61,956 bases of DNA from Thermoanaerobaculum aquaticum (GTDB taxonomy: Bacteria > Acidobacteriota > Thermoanaerobaculia > Thermoanaerobaculales > Thermoanaerobaculaceae), in contig NZ_JMFG01000027.1 in NCBI RefSeq assembly GCF_000687145.1, positions 1 through 61,956 on the forward strand. Direction: 5' to 3'. A model generated the notes under the pieces. It was not told where the DNA came from and ran no database searches. It saw only the letters and a list, made by a program, of their open reading frames with translations. This document shows, in pieces, positions 54,774 to 61,956 of this stretch. The first letter of the stretch is position 1; each line of letters begins with the position of its first letter. The position numbers and the translations under genes were made by a program.

Positions 54774-55682
54774 ATGGTGCCGATCAACGAAAAGAAGGCG
54801 TTTTCAATCAGTGGCTTTCCCGTGCTTTTGGCGCTTTTGGGCCTTTCCCTGTGGAGCTTCTGGCTGCTTTACCGTTTCTTTGCCAGCGTGGCGGCGGCCG
54901 AAAGGAGCTCTGAGGCTAGCGTGGCCTGGGGCTTCCTGTGGCCCGCCCTGGGGATCTTGCTCGTGGTCTTTGGGCTGTTGCTGCCGGGGCTTTTTGTGGT
55001 CAAGCCCAACGAAGCGCGCGTTCTGGTGTTTCTCGGCCGCTACATTGGCTCGGTGCGGGAAGCGGGCTTCCACTGGGCCAACCCCTTTGCGGTACGGCCG
55101 CAGGTTTCCCTGAAGGTGCGCAACTTCAACTCCGAAAAGCTCAAGGTGAACGATGCCCACGGCAACCCCATTGAAATTGCTGCGGTGGTGGTGTGGAAGG
55201 TGGTGGACTCGGCCAAGGCGCTTTTTGACGTGGACAACTACGAGGCATTTGTGGCTATCCAATCGGAAACCGCCATCAGGGCTTTAGCCAGCCGTTTCCC
55301 TTACGATGCTCCGGAAGGGGAACCCTCCCTGCGGGGGGAGCCGGAAACCATTGCCCACGATTTGCGTGCGGAGCTGCAGGAGAGGCTGAAGGTGGCGGGG
55401 GTGGAGGTCATGGAGGCGCGCCTGACCCATCTCGCGTACGCCCCGGAAATTGCCCAGGCCATGCTGCGCCGCCAGCAAGCGCAAGCCATCATTGCCGCGC
55501 GGCAGAAGATCGTGGAGGGCGCGGTGGGCATGGTGGCCATGGCCCTGGAGCAGCTGGCCGAGCAAGGCGTGGTGAGCCTGGACGAGGAACGCAAGGCGGC
55601 CATGGTGAACAACCTGCTGGTGGCCCTGGTGTCCGAAAGCGAAGCGCAACCGGTGCTGAACACCGGCAGCCTTTACCAGTAA
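54774..55682 (+). CDS. SPFH/band 7 domain membrane protein
   Basis: A 302-residue stomatin-like protein. Two N-terminal membrane helices (about 12-32 and 50-72) are followed by the SPFH domain (about 75-250: [61 protein letters not shown]) and a helical, coiled-coil-prone C-terminus with [30 protein letters not shown]. Such proteins oligomerise on membranes and organise proteases or other complexes. ATG 54774 has GGAGG 6 nt upstream. A 59-codon Arc-like ORF lies 15 nt downstream. Confidence 0.93.
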   Translation: MVPINEKKAFSISGFPVLLALLGLSLWSFWLLYRFFASVAAAERSSEASVAWGFLWPALGILLVVFGLLLPGLFVVKPNEARVLVFLGRYIGSVREAGFHWANPFAVRPQVSLKVRNFNSEKLKVNDAHGNPIEIAAVVVWKVVDSAKALFDVDNYEAFVAIQSETAIRALASRFPYDAPEGEPSLRGEPETIAHDLRAELQERLKVAGVEVMEARLTHLAYAPEIAQAMLRRQQAQAIIAARQKIVEGAVGMVAMALEQLAEQGVVSLDEERKAAMVNNLLVALVSESEAQPVLNTGSLYQ

Positions 55683-55697
55683 GCGCCGGCCGGCGCC

Positions 55698-55877
55698 ATG
55701 GCGGAAAAGAAGAAGTTCCTGTTGCGGTTGGATCCCGAGCTCTACGCGGTGCTGGAGCGGTGGGCCGCCGACGAACTGCGGAGCATCAACGCGCAAATCG
55801 AGTTTTTGCTCCGGGAGGCCGCCCGCCGCTCCGGCCGCCTCAAACCCGGGCCCAAGCCGGAAAAGGAAGGCACGTAG
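55698..55877 (+). CDS. Arc-like ribbon-helix-helix small protein
   Basis: A 59-residue protein, [19 protein letters not shown] and onward. The beta-strand [11 protein letters not shown], helix [10 protein letters not shown], turn LRSIN and helix [15 protein letters not shown] form the Arc/MetJ ribbon-helix-helix pattern, a dimeric DNA-binding fold. A basic tail follows. It lies 15 nt after the SPFH gene and may regulate it or act with it; SPFH genes with a small Arc-like neighbour are known in other bacteria. The Shine-Dalgarno is weak (GGCCGGCGCC), so translation is probably coupled. Confidence 0.8.
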   Translation: MAEKKKFLLRLDPELYAVLERWAADELRSINAQIEFLLREAARRSGRLKPGPKPEKEGT

Positions 55878-55894
55878 CAGGGCCTTTAAGCGAA

Positions 55895-55910
55895 GCTCAC
55901 ATGTTTCGGC
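55895..55910 (+). repeat. 16-bp direct repeat, left copy
   Basis: GCTCACATGTTTCGGC, identical to 57379-57394. Flanking bases differ on both sides, so the match is exactly 16 bp. Confidence 0.95.
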
Positions 55911-56042
55911 CGAATGGGCTTCCCAAGGGGATGAGATATGGGCGATGGGCCAGGAAAACTGAGGCCCTAACCCGGTTCCCAGGCGTCCGGCATCGGGTCC
56001 GCCATCGCCGTTGGGAGTGACGGAGCTCTCCTCTACGAGAAG

Positions 56043-57335
56043 TTGCGTTCCACATCATGGACGTTTATCATTCACAGCGTGGATGATTTGAAAGGACGCA
56101 AGCCCCGGTACTTAGCCAAGCGCATCGAGGAGGCCTTAACCCGGCACCCGGTGGTGGTGGTCACTGGGGCGCGACAAACGGGAAAGACAACGTTAGTCCG
56201 CACTTTACTGGCCGGGCCGACTCGGGAATACCTGTCTTTGGATGATTTCGACGTTCTGGAGCGGGCGGAGTCGGACCCCTTTGCCCTCTTGGCCAGCAGC
56301 AAACCGCTTACAGTTGATGAGATTCAACGAAGCCCCAAGCTCCTGCTGGCCATTAAGCGTGAGGTGGATGTGTCCCGGAGGCCTGGCCGGTTCTTGCTCA
56401 CCGGCTCCGCAAACTTTGCTTTGTTGCGGGAGGTTTCCGAAAGCCTTGCGGGGCGAGCGGTGTACATCACCCTTTGGCCCTTTAGCGAAGCCGAGCGCCT
56501 TGGTTTAGGGCGCGCCGGTTTTTGGGAGGAGCTTTTCCAAAATCCCCAGCGGTGGGAGGGAACGCAATTCCCGGTGGTTTGTAATGACCTGTGGCTCATG
56601 AGCAGCGGCTTTCCTCCTGCCGCCCTGGGTCCCGATGCTGATTTCCAGTGGGAGTGGCTGGAGGGGTACGTTCGCACCTATCTGGAGCGGGACCTCCAGC
56701 AGTTCACGGCCATTGATCGCCTTGCCGACTTTCGGCGCTTTATGCGCCTTGCCGCTTTGCGGGGGGGCAAGATCTTGAACCTTGCGGAGCTGGCCCGGGA
56801 TGCCGGGATCCCCCAGGCCACAGCCCACCGCTGGCTCAACCTCTTGGAGGCTTCCTACCTGGCGCTGCGGCTGCCGGCTCTGGCGGTCAACCGCAGCAAG
56901 CGCTTGCTGAAGGCGCCGAAGTTTTTCCTTTGCGATCCCGGTTTGACGGCTTTTTTGGCCGGATTTCACCGCGAGCGGCCCCTGGCCGGGGAGGTGGCTG
57001 GTGCCTTGCTGGAAACGAAGGTTTTGGCGGAGCTTCTGGCGTGGCGGGAGGGTGTGGTGCCGCAGCCGGAAATCCTCTACTGGCGCACCGCGTCGGGTAC
57101 GGAGGTGGATTTCGTGGTGGAATGGCAGGGGAAGCTGTGGCCGCTGGAGGTTAAGCTTACCGCCCGCCCGCGCCCGCGGGACTGGGCTGGGCTTGCTGCG
57201 TTTTTGGCAGAATACCCGGATCTGGCCCCTTTTGGGCTTCTGCTCCACGCCGGCAACAAGTGCCAGCGGTTGGCCGCGAGGGTGTGGGGGGTACCGCTGG
57301 CGCTGGCCTTAGGCGTAGCCGAGGGGCAGCCCTGA
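56043..57335 (+). CDS. AAA_14/DUF4143 family ATPase
   Basis: A P-loop ATPase (430 residues from TTG 56043; 418 from GTG 56079, which is the alternative start as family members begin near RYLAKRIEEAL). The ATPase part has VVVVTGARQTGKTTLV (Walker A), LTVDEIQ (Walker B), and FLLTGSANFALLREVSESLAGRAVYITLWPFSEAE. The C-terminal DUF4143 part contains a winged-helix-like LNLAELARDAGIPQATAHRWLNLLEA and a nuclease-fold-like end, GTEVDFVV...LWPLEVK. This is a widespread, patchily distributed prokaryotic family of unknown function. It has no ribosome-binding site. It lies inside the 16-bp-repeat-bounded segment and ends near a small hairpin (GCTCT/AGAGC) with a T run. Confidence 0.85.
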   Translation: MRSTSWTFIIHSVDDLKGRKPRYLAKRIEEALTRHPVVVVTGARQTGKTTLVRTLLAGPTREYLSLDDFDVLERAESDPFALLASSKPLTVDEIQRSPKLLLAIKREVDVSRRPGRFLLTGSANFALLREVSESLAGRAVYITLWPFSEAERLGLGRAGFWEELFQNPQRWEGTQFPVVCNDLWLMSSGFPPAALGPDADFQWEWLEGYVRTYLERDLQQFTAIDRLADFRRFMRLAALRGGKILNLAELARDAGIPQATAHRWLNLLEASYLALRLPALAVNRSKRLLKAPKFFLCDPGLTAFLAGFHRERPLAGEVAGALLETKVLAELLAWREGVVPQPEILYWRTASGTEVDFVVEWQGKLWPLEVKLTARPRPRDWAGLAAFLAEYPDLAPFGLLLHAGNKCQRLAARVWGVPLALALGVAEGQP

Positions 57336-57378
57336 AAAGCCCAGGAATGGACCACGGGCTCTAAAAAGAGCGTGTTTT

Positions 57379-57394
57379 GCTCACATGTTTCGGC
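57379..57394 (+). repeat. 16-bp direct repeat, right copy (icmF 3' end)
   Basis: Identical to 55895-55910. On the minus strand it holds the last icmF codons (Arg, Asn, Met) and its TGA. Confidence 0.95.
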
Positions 57395-60300
57395 GGTACT
57401 GGCCGCCCACTTCGAACAGGGCGTGGGTGATTTGGCCCAAGGAGCAGGAGCAAACGGTTTCCAAAAGCTCGGCGAAGAGGTTTTTCCCGGTGAGGGCGGC
57501 GTGCTGGAGGCGGGCCAGGGCGTAGGCCGAGGGGCGCTGCCAGGGGGGCAGGGCGTCCAGCTCGGGATTGGGTACCGGCCGGTTTTGATGCTGCGCCCAC
57601 AGCTCGGGAAACGCGTGCCGGGCCTGGAAGTCGCGCAGGTGCGCCAGGCGCGCGTCTTTTTCTTCCTTGCTGGCGCGGGTGAGCTGGGGGGCTTCCAGCT
57701 CGTTTTCGCTGCGCCTGGGGTTTTCAAAGAAGTTGACCCCCACGATGGGCAGCTCCCCGGAGTGCTTGAGGCGCTCGTAGTGCAGCGATTCCTCCTGAAT
57801 TTTGGCCCGCTGGTAGCCGGTTTCCATGGCCCCTAAAACCCCACCGCGCTCGGCTAGCCGGTCAAACTCGGCAAGTACCGCTTCCTCGACCTTATCGGTG
57901 AGCCACTCGATGAAGTACGAGCCCTGCCACGGGTTTTCGTTTTTCAAAAGCCCAAACTCCAGCGTGGAGATGAGCTGAATGGCCAGAGCCCTCCGCACCG
58001 ATTCTTCGGTGGGGGTGGTGATGGCTTCGTCGTAGGCGTTGGTGTGGAGGGAGTTGCAGTTGTCGGCCAGGGCCAACAGCGCTTGCAGGGTGGTGCGGAT
58101 GTCGTTGAAGGCAATTTCCTTGGCGTGGAGGGAACGGCCGGAGGTTTGGATGTGGTACTTGAGCTTCTGGCTGCGCTCGTTGGCCCCGTAGCGCTCGCGC
58201 ATGGCGGTGGCCCAGATGCGCCGGGCCACCCGGCCAATGACCGTGTACTCCGGGTCCATGCCGTTGGAGAAGAAAAACGAGAGGTTGGGGGCAAACTCGT
58301 CCACCGCGAGCCCGCGGGCCAGGTAGTACTCCACGTAGGTGAAGCCGTTGGCCAAGGTAAAAGCCAGCTGGGTGATGGGGTTGGCTCCGGCTTCGGCAAT
58401 GTGGTAGCCGGAAATGGAAACCGAGTAGAAGTTGCGCACGCGGTTTTCCACGAACCAGCTTTGGATGTCGCCCATGAGGCGCAGGGCAAACTCGGTGGAA
58501 AAAATGCAGGTGTTTTGCGCCTGGTCTTCCTTGAGGATATCGGCTTGCACCGTACCCCGCACCACTTGCACCGCACAGCGCAGGGCGTCTTCCCACTCAC
58601 CGGGCTTCAGGAGCTGGGCAATTTCGTCCCAGCCCTTGCCGTCCACATAGGGTTGCAGGGCGTCTTCCGGATTGCCCCGGAGACGTCCGTCGGCAATGAG
58701 CCGGCGCTTGGCTTCCTGGCGTCCGGCCACGTTGAAGAAAAAGGCCAGCATCATGGGCGCCGGCCCGTTGATGGTCATGGAAACGGAGGTGTTGGGGGCG
58801 CAGAGATCGAAGCCCGCATAGAGCCTTTCCATGTCCTCCACCGTGCAAATGGAGACCCCGGATTCCCCAATTTTTCCGTACACATCGGGCTCGAGGGCCG
58901 GGTCCTCCCCGTAAAGCGTGACCGAATCAAAGGCGGTGGAGAGGCGGGCAAAGGGCTGGCCGGCCCGCAGGAAATGGAAGCGCTTGTTGGTGCGCTCCGG
59001 TCCCCCTTCGCCGGCAAACATGCGGGTGGGCAGCTCCTCCTGGCGCTTGAAGGGGAAAACACCGGCGGTGTAGGGGTAAGCGCCGGGGACGTTTTCCCGC
59101 AGGATAAAGCGCAGGATTTCCCCCCAGTCCTCGCTTTGCGGGAGCACCACCTTGGGGATGTGGGTGCCGGCCAGGGAAACCGAAGAAAGCGCCACCGTGA
59201 CCTCGCGATCCCGCACCTTGTAGGTGAAGGTGTCCCCCGCGTAGTCCTGCTGCAGCTTGGGCCAGGTGGCAAGCGCGGTGCGGCTTTCGGGGGTCAGCTC
59301 ATGGGCCAGGCGGCGGATTTCCGCATCGAGATCAGCAAGCGCCGGCTCGGGTGGCATGGTTCCCGAGGTGATGGCCTCAAAGAGCTGCCAGAGATCGGCA
59401 AAGCTGCCTTCGCCGGGGAAAGCCGAAAGCAACGCCCGGGCTCCCACCAGCTGGTAGAGCTTGCGGGCCACCGCCACCTGCTGTTCCGCCCGCTTGCGGG
59501 CTTTTCGGCAGGTTTGGGCGATTTCCCGCAAATAACCGGTGCGCTCGGGGGGGATGATGGGGTGCCGCTGGGGGAGCCCCGCCGGTTGGGCGTGGGTTTG
59601 CTCCACATGGAAAGCCTGACCAAAGCGGGATTCCAGCTCCCCGAGGAGGCGCTGGTACAGCGCGTTCACCCCAAAGTCGTGGAACTGGTGGGCGCAGGTG
59701 CCAAACACCGGGACCTGCTCGTCGTCCATCTGAAATTCCGAGTGAGCCCGGCGCCACTGCTTTTTCACTTCCCGCAAGGCGTCCAAAGCCCCCGGCCGGT
59801 CGAACTTGTTGATGGCCACCAGGTGCGCAAAGTCCAGCATTTCGATTTTTTCCAGCTGCAACGAGGCGCCGTATTCGGGGGTCATGGCGTAAATGGCCAC
59901 ATCGGCGATGTCGGCAATTTCGCTATCGGCTTGCCCGGCACCCGCCGATTCCACGAAGATCAAATCAAAACCCGCGGCCTTGAGCACCTGAATGGCCCCC
60001 TCCACCGCCTGGGACAAGCTGCGGTGGGCTTGCCGGGTGGCCAAAGAGCGCATGTACACCCGGTCGCTGGCCAAGGAGTTCATGCGGATGCGATCGGCGA
60101 GCAGCGCCCCTCCGGTTCGACGCTTGGTGGGGTCCACAGCAATGATGGCCACCTGCAGCTGGGGAAAATCCAGCAAGAACCGGCGCACCAGCTCGTCGGT
60201 GAGGGAGGACTTGCCCGCACCCCCCACGCCGGTAATCCCCACCACCGGGGCGTGCTTGGTAGGCTTAGGTAGCTCCGGCATCTTCCCCGATTCCACCTGG

Positions 60301-60806
60301 GAAATGGCGCGGGCCAGCTTCTGCCAGTGGCGGGGGGTGAGGTCGGGGGGCTGGCCGTTGGGAAGCTGGGTGACGTCGAAATCGCAAGCCTCCAGCATCA
60401 GGCTGATCATGCCGTCCAAGCCCAGCTTGCGGCCGTCGTCCGGGGAGAAGATCTTGGCGACGCCGTACGCTTCGAGCTTTTTGATTTCCTCCGGCACGAT
60501 CACGCCGCCGCCCCCGCCAAAGACCCGAATGTGGGAGGCGCCGCGCTCCCGCAACAGGTCCACCATGTAGGTGAAGAACTCCATGTGTCCGCCCTGGTAG
60601 GAGGAAACCGCTATCCCTTGCGCATCCTCCTGGATGGCTGCGTCCACGATTTCCCTCACCGAGCGGTTGTGCCCTAAGTGGATGACCTCGGCGCCGTGGG
60701 CCTGGAGGAGGCGACGGACGATGTTGATGGCGGCGTCGTGGCCGTCAAAGAGGGAAGCAGCGGTGACAAACCGAACCTTGTTCTTGGGCACGTACCCTTG
60801 CGCCAT
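57381..60806 (-). CDS. icmF: Fused isobutyryl-CoA mutase (IcmF)
   Basis: A 1141-residue coenzyme-B12 enzyme that interconverts isobutyryl-CoA and butyryl-CoA. Domain order: B12-binding (about 10-135, DGHDAAIN with the axial His, [17 protein letters not shown]), MeaB-like GTPase chaperone (about 185-420, [34 protein letters not shown]), and the acyl-CoA mutase barrel. Two residues set substrate choice: Phe597 in RMFAGEGG takes the place of the methylmalonyl-CoA mutase Tyr, and Gln764 in DQAQNTCI that of its Arg. Both match isobutyryl-CoA mutases. ATG 60806 has GAAGGTGG just upstream. It is last in a four-gene operon. Its 3' end is one copy of the 16-bp repeat. Confidence 0.96.
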   Translation of the reverse strand: MAQGYVPKNKVRFVTAASLFDGHDAAINIVRRLLQAHGAEVIHLGHNRSVREIVDAAIQEDAQGIAVSSYQGGHMEFFTYMVDLLRERGASHIRVFGGGGGVIVPEEIKKLEAYGVAKIFSPDDGRKLGLDGMISLMLEACDFDVTQLPNGQPPDLTPRHWQKLARAISQVESGKMPELPKPTKHAPVVGITGVGGAGKSSLTDELVRRFLLDFPQLQVAIIAVDPTKRRTGGALLADRIRMNSLASDRVYMRSLATRQAHRSLSQAVEGAIQVLKAAGFDLIFVESAGAGQADSEIADIADVAIYAMTPEYGASLQLEKIEMLDFAHLVAINKFDRPGALDALREVKKQWRRAHSEFQMDDEQVPVFGTCAHQFHDFGVNALYQRLLGELESRFGQAFHVEQTHAQPAGLPQRHPIIPPERTGYLREIAQTCRKARKRAEQQVAVARKLYQLVGARALLSAFPGEGSFADLWQLFEAITSGTMPPEPALADLDAEIRRLAHELTPESRTALATWPKLQQDYAGDTFTYKVRDREVTVALSSVSLAGTHIPKVVLPQSEDWGEILRFILRENVPGAYPYTAGVFPFKRQEELPTRMFAGEGGPERTNKRFHFLRAGQPFARLSTAFDSVTLYGEDPALEPDVYGKIGESGVSICTVEDMERLYAGFDLCAPNTSVSMTINGPAPMMLAFFFNVAGRQEAKRRLIADGRLRGNPEDALQPYVDGKGWDEIAQLLKPGEWEDALRCAVQVVRGTVQADILKEDQAQNTCIFSTEFALRLMGDIQSWFVENRVRNFYSVSISGYHIAEAGANPITQLAFTLANGFTYVEYYLARGLAVDEFAPNLSFFFSNGMDPEYTVIGRVARRIWATAMRERYGANERSQKLKYHIQTSGRSLHAKEIAFNDIRTTLQALLALADNCNSLHTNAYDEAITTPTEESVRRALAIQLISTLEFGLLKNENPWQGSYFIEWLTDKVEEAVLAEFDRLAERGGVLGAMETGYQRAKIQEESLHYERLKHSGELPIVGVNFFENPRRSENELEAPQLTRASKEEKDARLAHLRDFQARHAFPELWAQHQNRPVPNPELDALPPWQRPSAYALARLQHAALTGKNLFAELLETVCSCSLGQITHALFEVGGQYRRNM

Positions 60807-60839
60807 AACCCACCTTCCGGCGGCATTGTACCGCTGGGG

Positions 60840-61277
60840 CTATTGGCGGAGATGGGAGATGGTGGCTTCCAGCTTATCCACCCGCTCCTGCAGTTCCTGG
60901 GCGCGGGCTTCAGCCTGGGTTTGGAAGCGCGTGAGCTCGTGGCGCAGGCGTTCCAGCTCCGCTTTGAGCTCTCGAACCTCGCGTTCCAGCTGGTCCAGGC
61001 GCTGTTCCAGCTGGTCCAAGCGCTGTTCCATCTGGTCCAGTCGTTGCTCGACTCGGCCCAAACGCTGTTCCAGGGCGGTCACGCGGGATTCCAGAGCTGC
61101 CACCCTAACTTCCAGGAGGGTCAGCCGCTCCTCGATGCGGTCCAGGCGGGCTTCAATGCGGTCCAGCCGCTGGGTGTTCTGAAGGACGCCCTCGGCCACC
61201 AGCTTGACCTGGTCCAGGATGTGCTCCATGACCGCGTCGAAGTGGCGCTTGATTTCCTCCAGCTCGTGGCGGGTCAT
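60840..61277 (-). CDS. Heptad-repeat coiled-coil protein
   Basis: A 145-residue, almost wholly helical protein. From about residue 30 it is a run of seven-residue units of the type R-L-D-x-I/L-E-x/Q (IEARLDRIEERL, LEQRLDQLEQRL), an extended coiled coil. There is no signal peptide or membrane helix. The function is unknown; similar proteins are often called DUF or hypothetical coiled-coil proteins. ATG 61277 has GGAG 8 nt upstream; the longer reading has none. It lies 33 nt upstream of icmF. TACTAT on the minus strand (61302-61297) is a possible minus-10. Confidence 0.7.
   Translation of the reverse strand: MTRHELEEIKRHFDAVMEHILDQVKLVAEGVLQNTQRLDRIEARLDRIEERLTLLEVRVAALESRVTALEQRLGRVEQRLDQMEQRLDQLEQRLDQLEREVRELKAELERLRHELTRFQTQAEARAQELQERVDKLEATISHLRQ
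60979..61061 (-). repeat. 21-bp tandem repeats in the coiled-coil gene
   Basis: Units of 21 bp, best seen at 60999-61019 and 61020-61040 (19 of 21 identical), with decayed copies on both sides. Each encodes one heptad R-L-D-Q-x-E-Q. Confidence 0.8.
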
Positions 61278-61315
61278 GACGGTTCTCCGTGCGCAGATAG
61301 TAGCAGAAGCGTCTT

Positions 61316-61783
61316 CTATAGCCAGACCCCGGGGGGTGGGGCGGGGAGCTCGCCAGCGGCGGCAAAAACCCGTTCCGGTTCGCCCGCCAGCCAGTAAACC
61401 TTGTTTTCGCTCCGCCAAAACAGGTGATGCCCGCCGGGGCCTACCGTTAGAAACCTCTGGGGCTCGTCCCGTTGGGGGCGAGGGGGAGAAAAGGAACGGC
61501 TGTGGGCCATGGCTTCGGTCATGGCCTCCAGGGCGGCTTTGGCTTCGGCCGGCGACTTAAAAAGGGCAAGGTAAAGGGTTAAGCGGCCATTGCCGTACTC
61601 CGCTACCACCGCGCTGGGAGGTTGAAACCGCCCCTGGTGCATCTGGCGCAAAAGCTCCACGGCTGGCCGTCCGGTGAGCAGCTTGCTGCGCGAAAGCCCG
61701 GCCAAATGGCGGGGCACCAGCGGCTGGCCGCAAGCCAGAAGGGCCAGCAAGAGCGCACAAATTCGGAAAACCCTAGCCCCCAA
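61316..61783 (-). CDS. Lipoprotein of unknown function
   Basis: A 155-residue protein with a signal peptide ending in lipobox LLAC (CALLLALLACGQP). The body has beta-strands (SAVVAEYGNGRLTLYLALFKSPAEAKAALEAMTEAM, GHHLFWRSENKVYWLAG) and a basic middle. I do not recognise the family firmly. TTG 61783 is chosen because it gives a proper lipoprotein signal and GGGAG lies 8 nt upstream; it overlaps the HD gene by 11 nt. Same operon as icmF. Confidence 0.6.
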   Translation of the reverse strand: MGARVFRICALLLALLACGQPLVPRHLAGLSRSKLLTGRPAVELLRQMHQGRFQPPSAVVAEYGNGRLTLYLALFKSPAEAKAALEAMTEAMAHSRSFSPPRPQRDEPQRFLTVGPGGHHLFWRSENKVYWLAGEPERVFAAAGELPAPPPGVWL

Positions 61784-61956
61784 GGCCCAGCTCCCGGGCA
61801 ATTCCCGCCATGGCGTCACGCACAAAGGCAATGTGGTCGGGAAGGGGCATGCCGATTTCCTCCGCTCCCTGCACGATTTCTTCCCGGTTCACCGAGCGGG
61901 CAAACGCCTTTTCCTTCATGCGCTTGAGCACCGACTCCACGGGCAGGGCGGCAATG
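61773..61956 (-). CDS. HD-superfamily hydrolase, C-terminal part
   Basis: The last 60 codons of a gene entering from the right edge. The sequence (VESVLKRMKEKAFARSVNREEI, GAEEIGMPLPDHIAFVRDAMAGIARELGL) matches the conserved C-terminal end of predicted HD-domain metal-dependent hydrolases (COG2316-like), in which a helix pair closes the fold. The HD motif itself lies outside the window. It heads or continues an operon into the lipoprotein, coiled-coil protein and icmF. Confidence 0.7.
   Translation of the reverse strand, partial: IAALPVESVLKRMKEKAFARSVNREEIVQGAEEIGMPLPDHIAFVRDAMAGIARELGLGG

Larger units (their letters stand above)
55895..57394. mobile_element. Candidate inserted ATPase cassette bounded by 16-bp repeats
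   Basis: About 1.5 kb holding one gene (AAA_14/DUF4143 ATPase), bracketed by exact 16-bp direct repeats. The right copy is the last codons and stop of icmF. That is what insertion at a gene's 3' end with duplication of the target or att core would leave. No recombinase or terminal inverted repeat was found, so the mechanism is open. Confidence 0.5.

Noticed and set aside
58044..60272. 742-codon plus-strand ORF opposite icmF
   Set aside because: An antisense shadow of a high-GC gene with clear domains on the other strand; no start signal or motif.
60807..60839. Possible B12 riboswitch before icmF
   Set aside because: The gap is only 33 nt and no B12-box-like sequence is visible there or before the coiled-coil gene.

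Overview
Source organism (inference). The window is GC-rich (mostly low to mid 60s percent) and Gram-negative: it carries lptD, a TonB-type C-terminal domain, secretion ATPase/GspB genes and many lipoproteins. Ser/Thr kinases, a kinase fused to a receiver domain, SBBP-repeat and IPTL-CTERM surface proteins, a SpoIID-like exported protein and separate ATP synthase F0 genes attached to nuo genes fit Acidobacteriota, perhaps the Thermoanaerobaculia. No marker was searched, so this is only a best guess. Two tRNA genes are present (Pro-CGG and initiator Met). No CRISPR array, rRNA or intact transposase was seen.

Layout. 1-5347: the end of a respiratory complex I operon (nuoL-M-N) runs with 4-bp overlaps into F0 ATP synthase genes (atpZ/I-like, atpB, atpE). 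The c subunit carries most of a sodium-ligand signature. 5421-14069: an ECF sigma factor, a thioredoxin-fold protein without cysteines, an M23 lipoprotein, a GHMP kinase, urocanate hydratase and a 1208-residue NtrY-like histidine kinase, several with overlapping ends. 14066-18395 (minus): an exported LolA-like protein behind a near-consensus sigma-54 site, tRNA-Pro, lptD and a thiolase. 18448-20839: ruvX and a pseudokinase-TM-coiled-coil-TonB fusion. 20896-25995 (minus): rho, an HD-GYP response regulator, HtrA behind a second sigma-54 site, and a GAF-GGDEF diguanylate cyclase. 26084-26996: a PilZ protein, tRNA-fMet and a 62-bp duplication of the tRNA 3' end. 26997-35113 (minus): a Na+ symporter with a 34-residue membrane ORF, a receiver-kinase fusion, an amino-acid permease with a CRP-like palindrome, a Ser/Thr kinase with an exported partner, and an M35 metallopeptidase. 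35356-39394: YgbA_NO protein, PHP phosphoesterase and two lipid-type glycosyltransferases. 39574-51801: SpoIID-like exported protein, GspB/GspA pair, MsrB-MsrA lipoprotein, a YtrA-type regulator/ABC operon with a permease-propeller fusion, a 957-residue SBBP/IPTL-CTERM protein and a small membrane protein. 51979-61956: an S9 peptidase, SPFH protein plus Arc-like ORF, an AAA_14/DUF4143 ATPase gene bracketed by exact 16-bp repeats, and an icmF operon (HD hydrolase, lipoprotein, coiled-coil protein, icmF).

How it works together (inference). The first block is energy conversion. Much of the rest concerns envelope biogenesis and quality control (lptD, M23, HtrA, MsrBA, S9 and M35 peptidases) and signalling (ECF sigma, NtrY-like kinase, Ser/Thr kinases, c-di-GMP synthesis, breakdown and PilZ binding). 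Catabolic genes (hutU, thiolase, icmF, permeases) point to amino-acid and short-chain acyl-CoA use. Promoter-like sites with a C-TAG-N-N-T minus-10 recur, and several starts lie 5-6 nt from such a box, which suggests leaderless mRNAs.
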